A stretch of 14,007 nt of DNA, from contig JAFTMF010000053.1 of assembly GCA_017452565.1 (NCBI GenBank), positions 1 to 14,007 of the forward strand, given 5' to 3'. Below the pieces are notes generated by a model. That model did no database searches. It saw only the letters and a program-made list of their open reading frames with translations, and was not told the origin of the DNA. A program made the position numbers and the translations under genes. This DNA comes from Clostridia bacterium (GTDB lineage Bacteria > Bacillota > Clostridia > Oscillospirales > CAG-272). Below, one piece after another: positions 6,583-13,954 of the stretch; positions within the stretch are counted from its first letter, which is position 1, and each line of letters starts with the position of its first letter.

Positions 6583-7722
6583 CTATCGGATGTGAATCTG
6601 ATCCCGGCGATCCATACTCACGCCCTCCTTGCCAAAGGGGGCATCACTGCGATAAATGCGATCGATCTCTCCCGGTGCGGTGAAAACGCCGTGGGGATCG
6701 AATTTCAAATCGGAGGAGCTGCCGCCTCGGGGGAGGAGATAGTCGGTGAGCAGATCAATGGCATAGCTGCGGGAGAGCACCTCGCAGAGCACGCCGTTCT
6801 CGTCCTTGATTGCCTGCCCTTTCAGGGTAATCATCTTCACGTTTTCTTCCTTCGTCTGCATTGCTCCGCGGATCAGGGGGATCAGATCGACGGCAGTCAG
6901 ATCGCTTTTGGTGTGAGAAAGGCAGGATTTTGCCAGATTCAACACGGTGGGCAGGGTGAACTCGCTTTTGATCTTGTGGAAGAATGCCGAAAGAAAGATT
7001 TTCTGAGCATCCATTCTGCCGTAATCGGCGGTTCGGTAGCCGCTGCGGAAGCGGACGAACTGCTCCGCCTTAGCACCGTCCAGCACCTGCTCTCCGGCTT
7101 TGAGATGAATGTGCAGATTCTGACTGTTGTCATCGTAGTCAATATCCATGGGGACGTTTACCTTCACACCGCCCACTGCATCTACGATGGCCCGCAGACC
7201 TGCGGTGCTCACCGACACATAGTGGTCGATTTTCACCCCTAAATTGGTCTGCAAGAAGGCACGGAGCGCTCGATTGCCGGTGTGAGCGGCTTCTTCGGCG
7301 GTTTGTCCTTGCAGTTTGGCCTTGGTAACTGCTACGGCGTAGACCGAGTTGAGCTTATGATTCTGACTCCCCGGACGGTTGATATAGGTGTCTCGGGGAA
7401 TTTGCACCACTCGAACGCTGCCGGCTTCGGTGTCCAGCGATGCCAGCATCATCACGTCGCTGCCTCCCAGCGCATCGTCGATGCCGGTAAGCAGGAAGGT
7501 CACTTGCTTGGCGGTGATCGTGCCGGCAATTTCCGCACCGGCATCTTCGGCGTCTTGGATCAGCTCAATCGCCTGCCTGCCGGTGTCGATGATGCGGGCG
7601 TTGCTTTTTTGAATCGTCTCCCAAGTGGATCGGACTGTCTGCACGGCAGCGGCTCCCAGCCCGACCGACAGCGTGCAGAAGAGTAAGGCGCACAGCAGCT
7701 TGATGCCTGTTTTTTTGAACAT
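6583..7722 (-). CDS. LytR-CpsA-Psr (LCP) family cell-wall ligase
   Basis: LCP proteins are membrane-anchored phosphotransferases on the outer face that move undecaprenyl-linked glycopolymers (teichoic acid, capsule) onto peptidoglycan. The product has 379 residues from the chosen start. It shows one N-terminal membrane anchor (about 7-27), then LLTGIDD (78-83), GSDVMML (87-93), IPRDTY (108-113), and the VRFRSGYRTADYGRMDAQ block (223-240), where R224 and R226 match the pyrophosphate-binding arginine pair. The arginine usually found in the RSD motif is glycine here, and the GR-x2-RQ motif reads GRMDAQ. I recall similar variants in clostridial homologues. The start at 7722 has GAGGG five bases upstream. 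The ATG at 7734 directly abuts AAGGAA, and the one at 7782 is far upstream. No convincing promoter was seen. It is divergent from the phospholipid genes and heads the minus-strand cluster with rnhA and a TagA-like gene. Confidence 0.93.
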   Translation of the reverse strand: MFKKTGIKLLCALLFCTLSVGLGAAAVQTVRSTWETIQKSNARIIDTGRQAIELIQDAEDAGAEIAGTITAKQVTFLLTGIDDALGGSDVMMLASLDTEAGSVRVVQIPRDTYINRPGSQNHKLNSVYAVAVTKAKLQGQTAEEAAHTGNRALRAFLQTNLGVKIDHYVSVSTAGLRAIVDAVGGVKVNVPMDIDYDDNSQNLHIHLKAGEQVLDGAKAEQFVRFRSGYRTADYGRMDAQKIFLSAFFHKIKSEFTLPTVLNLAKSCLSHTKSDLTAVDLIPLIRGAMQTKEENVKMITLKGQAIKDENGVLCEVLSRSYAIDLLTDYLLPRGGSSSDLKFDPHGVFTAPGEIDRIYRSDAPFGKEGVSMDRRDQIHIR

Positions 7723-7846
7723 ACAAACCCTCATTTCCTTGGATTTGCATTTAGTGTGGGCTTGTGGATGCAAACCATACAATGCAATAATTAGTAATTC
7801 CGATAGATTGCGGGTATTTAATTTTTCTTAAATTTATGTAAATGGC

Positions 7847-7875
7847 TTGACGAAGAATTAAATTTGTAGTACAAT
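7847..7875 (+). promoter_or_regulatory. Sigma-A promoter of the phospholipid-synthesis pair
   Basis: TTGACG (7847-7852), a 17-bp spacer and TACAAT (7870-7875) lie in an AT-rich divergent gap. Transcription should start near 7882, about 36 nt before the first start codon. Confidence 0.85.
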
Positions 7876-7917
7876 AAATGATAGCAAAGTGATTTGTTTT
7901 TTTGGAAAGCGTGATAT

Positions 7918-8487
7918 GTGATGAACAAAGTGATAACTGTACCTAATTGCATTACTGCCTGCAGAATTGCGGGCGCCATTTTGTTGTTATTTTTAACCCC
8001 TCTTTCGGTGGCCTTTTACGTCGTTTACTCCCTTTGCGGCTTCAGCGACGTGCTGGACGGTCTGATTGCCAGAGCCACCCGTACCACCAGTGAGTTCGGC
8101 GCCAAGCTGGATAGCGTGGCCGACCTCACCTTCTATACGGTGATGATGCTGAAAATTCTCCCCGTTCTGTGGGAGCTGCTTCCGCACTGGATTTGGTTTG
8201 CGGTAGCCGGAGTGTTGCTCGTTCGCCTCTCTGCCTACGGTGTGGCGGCGGTGCGCTATCGGCGGTTTGCCTCCCTGCATACATATCTCAACAAGTTCAC
8301 CGGCCTGATGCTCTTTGCCGTGCCCTATTTTCTCTCTCTTCCCTTTGCGGTGGGCTACTGCTTCACGGTATGTGCCGTAGGCGGACTCTCTTCTTTGGAG
8401 GAGCTGGTGATGCATCTGCTGAATCGGGAGTATAAAACCAACGTGAAGTCCATCTATCAAATGGTGAGAGCAAACAAAATGAACTAA
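7918..8487 (+). CDS. CDP-alcohol phosphatidyltransferase (PgsA-like)
   Basis: This is an integral membrane enzyme that joins a CDP-activated lipid to a polar alcohol, as in the phosphatidylglycerophosphate or phosphatidylserine synthase step. The full family signature DG-x2-AR-x8-G-x3-D-x3-D is present: D44, D47, G48, A51, R52, G61, D65 and D69. There are several hydrophobic segments (about 18-40, 70-90, 98-120, 130-165), and the length of 189-190 residues is typical. The polar substrate cannot be told, so no symbol is given. GTG at 7918 is eight bases after GGAAAG and ATG at 7921 is eleven bases after it; either could be the start. The PlsC-like gene follows after 55 bp that hold only a weak 6-bp hairpin (8489-8494/8498-8503), so the two are probably one transcript. 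Confidence 0.9.
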   Translation: MMNKVITVPNCITACRIAGAILLLFLTPLSVAFYVVYSLCGFSDVLDGLIARATRTTSEFGAKLDSVADLTFYTVMMLKILPVLWELLPHWIWFAVAGVLLVRLSAYGVAAVRYRRFASLHTYLNKFTGLMLFAVPYFLSLPFAVGYCFTVCAVGGLSSLEELVMHLLNREYKTNVKSIYQMVRANKMN

Positions 8488-8542
8488 CTAACCGCTTCGG
8501 TTATTACGAAAATAATGGAACGTATAAGGAGATTAGGATCTT

Positions 8543-9889
8543 ATGGAAGAAATGACCCCCGGCGTATTCAACGAAATCCCCTATGAAAAAAGCGTCCGAC
8601 ATTATGACACCTCCAAGATGCCTCTGCATCAGCTGGGTGTGTTCACTTTTCTGATCTATGCGCTCAGCAAGATCCTGATGGTGGGAAAGAAGTACAAGAT
8701 TGAGAAGATTGATATGGAGGGCATCAAGCCGCCCTATATTCTCCTGTCCAATCATATGCACTTCGTGGACTTCTATCTCAACGCCATCGCTACCTATCCC
8801 CACAAGGTTTACAACATCGCCACGGTAGACGGCTACTACCGCCGTCCTTTCCTGATGGAATGGATCGGCTGTATGTGTAAGCGGAAGTTCACCACCGATC
8901 CCGATCTGCTGAAATCGGTAGAAAACGTCCTTTACAAGAAAAAGGGCATCCTTTCTATGTATCCCGAGGCGAGATATTCTCCTGCAGGCACTACCGCCAT
9001 CCTCCCCGATTCTATGGGGATGTTGGTGAAAAAGATGAAGGTGCCGGTGGTGGTGATGCTCCATCACGGCAACTATCTCTATACTCCCTTCTGGAATTAC
9101 CGCAAGCCTCGCAAAGTGCCGCTGTATACTACCGTAAAATGCGTGCTCACCGCCGAAGAGGTGCAGGAGCTTAGCGCCGTGGAGATTCAGGAGAAAATCA
9201 CCGCCGCTATGCAGTATGACGAGCATCGCTGGCAGCAGGAGCAGGGCATCCGCATCACCGAGCCCCACCGTGCCGAGGGTCTGCACAAGATCCTCTATCA
9301 GTGTCCGCACTGTATGACCGAGAGCAAGATGGAGAGTAAGGGCGCAATTCTCACCTGTTCTGCCTGCGGCAAGCAGTGGGAGTGGACCGAGGACGGCTAT
9401 CTCCGAGCGTTGGAGGGAGAGACTGAGTTTACCCACATCCCCGATTGGTTTGAGTGGGAGAGAGCCAACGTCCGCCGTGAGGTGGAGGAAGGCAGATACT
9501 CCTTCGAGGACGAGGTGGAGGTATTCTCTCTGCCGGCTTGTATGAAGTTCCAAAAGGTGGGCAAGGCCAAGCTCACCCACAATGCCGACGGATTCACGGT
9601 AGAGGGCATCTACAAGGACAAGCCCTACCGCATCCACCGTCCCGTGCAGGGAATGTACGGCGTGCATATCGAGTACGATTACTGCTACGTCCGTCCCGAG
9701 GATTGCATTGATATTTCCACCCACAACGATTCGCTCTACTGCTATCCTACCAAGCAGAACGTGGTGACCAAGCTTTCCTTTGCTACCGAGGAGCTCTACC
9801 GCTTCAAGATGAAGGATCGGTTGGAGCGCCGCCGCCAGCGTCTGGCAAGGGTAAAGGACAAAGACAAAGAAAAAGAAGCGCAAGCATAA
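8543..9889 (+). CDS. PlsC-like 1-acylglycerol-3-phosphate acyltransferase with zinc ribbon
   Basis: The N-terminal half (about 40-230) has the fold motifs of lysophosphatidate and related acyltransferases: HMHFVD, the HX4D catalytic motif with H71 and D76, and YPEARYSP around E142, which corresponds to the FPEG-type motif. The likely role is acyl transfer from acyl-ACP or acyl-CoA to a lysophospholipid at the membrane. PlsC itself is about 200-250 residues; this protein has 448. The extension begins with a C4 zinc ribbon (C254, C257, C272, C275) and continues as a roughly 170-residue domain that I do not recognise, ending in a charged K/D/E-rich tail. AAGGAG (8526-8531) and TAGGA lie before the ATG. 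It is probably in an operon with the phosphatidyltransferase and is followed at once by a terminator. The acyltransferase assignment is firm; the acceptor is open. Confidence 0.88.
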   Translation: MEEMTPGVFNEIPYEKSVRHYDTSKMPLHQLGVFTFLIYALSKILMVGKKYKIEKIDMEGIKPPYILLSNHMHFVDFYLNAIATYPHKVYNIATVDGYYRRPFLMEWIGCMCKRKFTTDPDLLKSVENVLYKKKGILSMYPEARYSPAGTTAILPDSMGMLVKKMKVPVVVMLHHGNYLYTPFWNYRKPRKVPLYTTVKCVLTAEEVQELSAVEIQEKITAAMQYDEHRWQQEQGIRITEPHRAEGLHKILYQCPHCMTESKMESKGAILTCSACGKQWEWTEDGYLRALEGETEFTHIPDWFEWERANVRREVEEGRYSFEDEVEVFSLPACMKFQKVGKAKLTHNADGFTVEGIYKDKPYRIHRPVQGMYGVHIEYDYCYVRPEDCIDISTHNDSLYCYPTKQNVVTKLSFATEELYRFKMKDRLERRRQRLARVKDKDKEKEAQA

Positions 9890-9891
9890 CG

Positions 9892-9921
9892 AAAACGCCA
9901 TCCCGTAAGGGGTGGCGTTTT
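9892..9921 (+). terminator. Rho-independent terminator after the acyltransferase gene
   Basis: A 13-bp stem (9892-9904/9909-9921) with a single G-T pair and loop GTAA has A4 on the 5' side and T4 on the 3' side. It starts three bases after the stop codon. Confidence 0.92.
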
Positions 9922-9975
9922 GTCTTGATTTTCCCAAATTCAACCAATACTTGATAGGAAAAATGCCAAATAATC

Positions 9976-10004
9976 TTGCTTTTTCGTCCCGCTTTTGATA
10001 GAAT
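9976..10004 (+). promoter_or_regulatory. Probable sigma-A promoter of the ABC exporter operon
   Basis: TTGCTT (9976-9981), a 17-bp spacer and TAGAAT (9999-10004) match nine of twelve consensus bases. It lies just after the preceding terminator. Transcription from about 10011 would give an unusually long leader of about 190 nt before the first ABC gene. Confidence 0.55.
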
Positions 10005-10021
10005 AGAACCGAAACGATCCC

Positions 10022-10087
10022 AAATGCCGCGGGCAGGGACGGCGGACTCACTCACCGCTTTGCCACGATGCAGGACTGTCGGCATTT
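10022..10087 (+). ncRNA. Candidate structured leader RNA of the ABC exporter operon
   Basis: Perfect 8-bp arms, AAATGCCG (10022-10029) and CGGCATTT (10080-10087), close a 50-nt interior. Inside, GGCAG/TTGCC (10032-10036/10060-10064) and GGCGG/CCGCT (10041-10045/10055-10059) can form a second arm, leaving an unpaired segment at 10065-10079. It starts about 11 nt after the predicted transcription start and ends about 113 nt before the start codon. It is not terminator-like, as no T-run follows. The rest of 9922-10200 shows no gene with a ribosome site. I do not recognise a known riboswitch class, and this may be chance folding. Confidence 0.3.
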
Positions 10088-10200
10088 TCGATAAACAAAG
10101 TTTACAGCAAAGAAGGGAATTATCAAAAAACGCTCTGATCTAAGTTATCATCACTCGACTGTTCACCTATCCGTTATAAGCCTCACTAAAAGGAGGTAAT

Positions 10201-12042
10201 ATGATCAGATTTAAACGAAAAGAAAAACCAAAGAAAGAGAACACTCTGTCGGGACGAAGGGTGTTCTCCAATAATCTGTACGTCCTGAAAATCATTCAAA
10301 GGGTTGCACCATCCTATCTGCCCACCTATTTTCTGTGGTCGGTGACCGGCGCGATTCTGGACTTTTTCATCTATACTTGGATGATGCGAAAGGTGGTCAA
10401 CGATTTCCAACTGGGCGAGCCGGTGGAAAAGCTGGCTGCCATCATCCTTGCGCTGTTGGTAGGACAGATCGTATTCGACGTGTTCATCAATATTTTGCGA
10501 AAGGTGGTCTATCCCCGCTATCAGCAGAAGATTGTTGCCGCCATCGAACAGTCGCTCTTTGAAAAAGCCTCGCAGGTGGAGCTGGAATGCTACGAGAATC
10601 CTAAATTCTACGACAAATACGTACGTGCAATGGATAACTCCTATCAGCGTTGTATGGACGTGGTGAACACCGCAGATATGCTCATCTGGCGGGTCACCTC
10701 TATTTCCACCAATGCGCTGATTCTCATTTCCATTGATCCCGTGCTGGCATTGGTGGCGCTGATTCCTTTGCTCATCGGCTACGTGCGCAAATACCGCAAT
10801 CGGATGCAGAAGAATCGGGATGACGAGCGCCGTCCCATCGACCGCAGACAGGCTTACGTCCAGCGGAGCTTTTATTTAGGCGAGTATGCCAAGGAAATGC
10901 GCCTTACCGCTATGCCCAAGCTGATGATCGGCTATTACGCCGAGACATTGAAGGAGCACATCGCCCTGCAGAAGAAGTACGGCTATAAAATGGCAATTCT
11001 GAAAACCATCGGCGATACCGGCCCCGATTTGGTGGTCTTTCTGGCAGGTCTGTACGCCGCCTACTGTACCCTGATTCGCGGTACGATGCTGGCAGGCGAC
11101 TTTTTGGTAGTCTTCAACACCGTAGGGCAGGTGGCTTGGGTGCTGGCTTCGCTGGTGACTACCTTGGAGGACTTCCGCACCCACGCTCTGTATATCGAGG
11201 ATTACCGCTATTTTCTGGATTATCAGCCCAAAATCAAGAAAAACACCAATGGTGTCCGCGCATCTGCCGGTACGCTGACCGTGGAGGGAGTCACCTTCCG
11301 CTATACCGGTGCCGAGCGGGATGCACTGCAGAATATCCATATGACCATCCGCCCCGGGGAGAAGATTGCGCTGGTGGGGCACAACGGTTCGGGCAAGTCC
11401 ACCTTGGTAAAACTGCTCCTCCACCTCTACGAGCCCACCGAGGGAGCGGTCAAGCTGAACGGCATCCCCCTGGCCGACTACGATCAGGATTCGTTGATGG
11501 AGCAGTTTTCGGTGGTGTTCCAGGATTTCAAGCTCTTCTCGCTGTCGGTAGCGGAGAACATCCTCCTCCGACCGCTGAAAGAGGGCGACGAGGAGCGGGT
11601 TACCGAAGCGCTGAAAAAGAGCGGCGGCTGGGAAAAGGTCTCCACGCTGAAAAACGGCATCCACACCACCCTCACCCGTGAATTTGACGATGAAGGTGCC
11701 GTTCTCTCGGGCGGCGAGGGACAAAAAGTCTCGCTGGCGAGGATTTTCGCCGACGATGCCCCCATTATCATACTGGACGAGCCTTCCTCGGCGCTGGATC
11801 CTATCGCAGAATATCAGATGTTCCAAAATATGATGGAAGCCTGCGAAGGACGGACGCTGATCTTCATCTCCCATCGCCTTGCCTCGGCAGCGCTGGCCGA
11901 CCACGTTTATCTGCTGGAGGACGGCAGAATCGTGGAGGACGGCAGTCACCGGGATCTGATGGAAAAAGGCGGCCGATACGCCGAGCTCTTCGGCAAGCAG
12001 GCCGAGAACTACGTGAAGGAGGTGAGCGCCCGTGAAGCGTAA
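10201..12042 (+). CDS. ABC exporter half-transporter (permease fused to ATPase), first subunit
   Basis: The 613-residue protein has an N-terminal six-helix exporter-type membrane domain (about 40-330) and a C-terminal ATPase. The ATPase shows Walker A GHNGSGKST (393-401), Q-loop VFQDF, signature LSGGEGQ (502-508), Walker B IIILDEP (522-528) with catalytic E527, and the switch histidine H558. All ATP-site residues look intact. The signature has GGE where most exporters have GGQ. The ECYENPKFYDKY stretch in the membrane domain resembles peptide or lantibiotic-type exporters. No peptidase domain is present, and no precursor-peptide gene was found nearby. The start is secure: AAAGGAGG lies a few bases before the ATG. 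It overlaps the second half-transporter by 11 bases, which suggests coupled translation and a heterodimer in the membrane. The substrate is unknown; peptide, drug or lipid are all possible. Confidence 0.93.
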   Translation: MIRFKRKEKPKKENTLSGRRVFSNNLYVLKIIQRVAPSYLPTYFLWSVTGAILDFFIYTWMMRKVVNDFQLGEPVEKLAAIILALLVGQIVFDVFINILRKVVYPRYQQKIVAAIEQSLFEKASQVELECYENPKFYDKYVRAMDNSYQRCMDVVNTADMLIWRVTSISTNALILISIDPVLALVALIPLLIGYVRKYRNRMQKNRDDERRPIDRRQAYVQRSFYLGEYAKEMRLTAMPKLMIGYYAETLKEHIALQKKYGYKMAILKTIGDTGPDLVVFLAGLYAAYCTLIRGTMLAGDFLVVFNTVGQVAWVLASLVTTLEDFRTHALYIEDYRYFLDYQPKIKKNTNGVRASAGTLTVEGVTFRYTGAERDALQNIHMTIRPGEKIALVGHNGSGKSTLVKLLLHLYEPTEGAVKLNGIPLADYDQDSLMEQFSVVFQDFKLFSLSVAENILLRPLKEGDEERVTEALKKSGGWEKVSTLKNGIHTTLTREFDDEGAVLSGGEGQKVSLARIFADDAPIIILDEPSSALDPIAEYQMFQNMMEACEGRTLIFISHRLASAALADHVYLLEDGRIVEDGSHRDLMEKGGRYAELFGKQAENYVKEVSAREA

Positions 12043-13864
12043 TCCTTCCGTAAAGAAGCAAAAAGAGAAGAAAGAGCGGGAAAAGCTCAGCATAGTGGTG
12101 AAAAACAACTGGCTGATGCTGAAAAAGATCGCTCGGATGACCCCCGAATATATCGTCTGCACTCTGCTGATGAGCGTGGTTTGGGGACTGGGCAATGCGG
12201 CATCCAGCTATTTTACCTACGCCGTGCTCAACGAGTTTGACCTGCCGTCTCCCTCCTTCGGGAAAATCGCCATTTATCTGAGTCTGATGGTTACGTGGTT
12301 GCTGGTGCAGAACGGCACGTCGGCGTGGTATTTCCAGTATTATCAGACCATCGTAGATAAAAAGCTCCAGCATAAGATGCACAGCGAGCTGTTTGCACAG
12401 GCGCTGGCAATGGATCTTGCCTGCTACGATGATCCCAAGTTCTACAACGATTACGTCTTTGCCATGGACGAGTCCAAAAACCGTGCGACGCAGGTAATGA
12501 ACGATGTGGGCACCGTCTTCCGTCAGATGATTACTTTGTCTGCGCTAGTGGCACTGCTCTCGCAGGTGGATCCCTTCGTGGCTCTGCTGATGGGCGTTTC
12601 GTGTTTGGTGAGCGTGATTCTCAGCAACATCACCAATCGTTTCTACTTCAAGAAAAACGAGCGCACCAAGCCCTTCCATCGCAAAAACTCCTATATCAAC
12701 CGCATTTATCATTTGGCCGATCACTCCAAAGAGCTTCGCATCGGCAAAGCGGATGAGAATCTGCAAAAGATCTACACCGAGAGCGTGGAGGGCATTGTGG
12801 CCGAAGAGGTGAAGGTGGGCAAGCAGACCTTCCTCTTGGCGGTGGCCAATGACGTGACCATCTATCTGGCACAGTTTGCCCCTGCCTTGATTCTGCTGTT
12901 CGGATTGTACGACGGCTCGGTGAAGCTGGGCGGTTACGTGGCGGCACTCTCTCTGATGTGGGAGCTGCGCTGGGGAATTTACGAGGTGATGCAGACCTTC
13001 GTCCGTTTCCCCGAAAATGCCCGCTATATCGGCAAATACATCCATTTTATGGAGTACAAGCCTAAAATCATCGGCGGCAGCCGCATAGCAGAGCCGATGG
13101 AGACGCTGGAATTGCAAAACGTCCGCTTTGCCTACCGAAATTCCGAGGATACCAAGGAAAAGTATTCGCTGGACGGGGTGAATCTCACCCTTCGAAAGGG
13201 CGAGAAGATCGCCATCGTGGGCTACAACGGTGCAGGCAAAACCACGCTGACCAAGCTGCTGATGCGCCTTTACGATCCTACCGAGGGCAAGATCCTTTAC
13301 AACGGGCATCCTTTGCAGGAATACGATATTCCTTCTCTGCGGAGTCACATCGGTGCGGTGTTCCAAGACTATAAAATCTTTGCCGCTACTGTAGGTGAAA
13401 ACGTAATGGGCGGCGAGTGCGCTCCCGAGGATCAGGAGATCGTAACGGCGGCGCTGGAGAAGAGCACCTTTTCGGATCGCCTTGCCAAGATGGAAAAGGG
13501 AATCGACACCGCCCTCACTCGTGAGTTCTCCGATGAAGGGGAGAATCTGTCGGGCGGCGAGGCGCAGAAGGTTGCCATCGCCCGCATCTTTGCTCGTCCC
13601 TATGATTTGATTATTATGGACGAACCTTCCTCGGCTCTCGATCCCGAGGCGGAGTACGAGCTGAATCACACGCTCCTCTCCTACGCCGAGGACAAGACGA
13701 TGATTTTCATCTCTCACCGTCTGTCTACTACTCGTATGGCCGATCGTATCCTTATGTTTGAGGAAGGACGGCTCATCGAAGAGGGCAGTCACGATGCGCT
13801 GATGACAAAGGGCGGCAAATATGCCGAAATGTTCCGTCTGCAGGCGGAAAAGTACCGCGCATAA
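12032..13864 (+). CDS. ABC exporter half-transporter, second subunit
   Basis: The 610-residue protein shares the architecture of the preceding one, with a highly basic N-terminus, a membrane domain at about 50-335 and a C-terminal ATPase. Motifs are Walker A GYNGAGKTT (397-405), Q-loop VFQDYK, signature LSGGEAQ (506-512), Walker B LIIMDEP (526-532) with E531, and H562. As in its partner, both halves of the ATP site look intact, so there is no sign of the degenerate site common in heterodimeric exporters. The start is GTG at 12032, nine bases after AAGGAGG (12016-12022), which lies inside the partner's 3' end. The two frames overlap at 12032-12042, ensuring similar amounts of both. The membrane-domain stretch ACYDDPKFYNDY parallels the partner's ECYENPKFYDKY, pointing to an old duplication. 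A terminator follows about 30 bases after the stop. Confidence 0.93.
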   Translation: MKRNPSVKKQKEKKEREKLSIVVKNNWLMLKKIARMTPEYIVCTLLMSVVWGLGNAASSYFTYAVLNEFDLPSPSFGKIAIYLSLMVTWLLVQNGTSAWYFQYYQTIVDKKLQHKMHSELFAQALAMDLACYDDPKFYNDYVFAMDESKNRATQVMNDVGTVFRQMITLSALVALLSQVDPFVALLMGVSCLVSVILSNITNRFYFKKNERTKPFHRKNSYINRIYHLADHSKELRIGKADENLQKIYTESVEGIVAEEVKVGKQTFLLAVANDVTIYLAQFAPALILLFGLYDGSVKLGGYVAALSLMWELRWGIYEVMQTFVRFPENARYIGKYIHFMEYKPKIIGGSRIAEPMETLELQNVRFAYRNSEDTKEKYSLDGVNLTLRKGEKIAIVGYNGAGKTTLTKLLMRLYDPTEGKILYNGHPLQEYDIPSLRSHIGAVFQDYKIFAATVGENVMGGECAPEDQEIVTAALEKSTFSDRLAKMEKGIDTALTREFSDEGENLSGGEAQKVAIARIFARPYDLIIMDEPSSALDPEAEYELNHTLLSYAEDKTMIFISHRLSTTRMADRILMFEEGRLIEEGSHDALMTKGGKYAEMFRLQAEKYRA

Positions 13865-13892
13865 CGAGAAATCCGGTGAAATTCCAATCCAA

Positions 13893-13926
13893 AAACCCCG
13901 ATTGTACGTTTGTACAATCGGGGTTT
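13893..13926 (+). terminator. Rho-independent terminator of the ABC exporter operon
   Basis: A 15-bp perfect stem (13893-13907/13912-13926) with loop GTTT begins with an A-run (13891-13895) and ends in TTTCTT. It can work in both directions. Confidence 0.92.
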
Positions 13927-13954
13927 CTTCGATATGGAGGGCGTTGGAGATCGA

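Noticed and set aside
7723..7782. Longer LCP starts at 7734 and 7782
   Set aside because: The ATG at 7734 directly touches its only possible ribosome site, and the one at 7782 adds residues before the membrane anchor; 7722 has GAGGG at normal spacing.
10022..10087. Known riboswitch such as the NiCo type, suggested by GGGCAGG and GGACTG strings
   Set aside because: The element is too short and lacks the four-helix junction I would expect; only short purine-rich strings are similar.
10024..10143. 39-codon frame upstream of the ABC pair as a possible exported peptide precursor
   Set aside because: It has no ribosome site before its ATG, no leader/core-peptide pattern, and overlaps the candidate stem structure.
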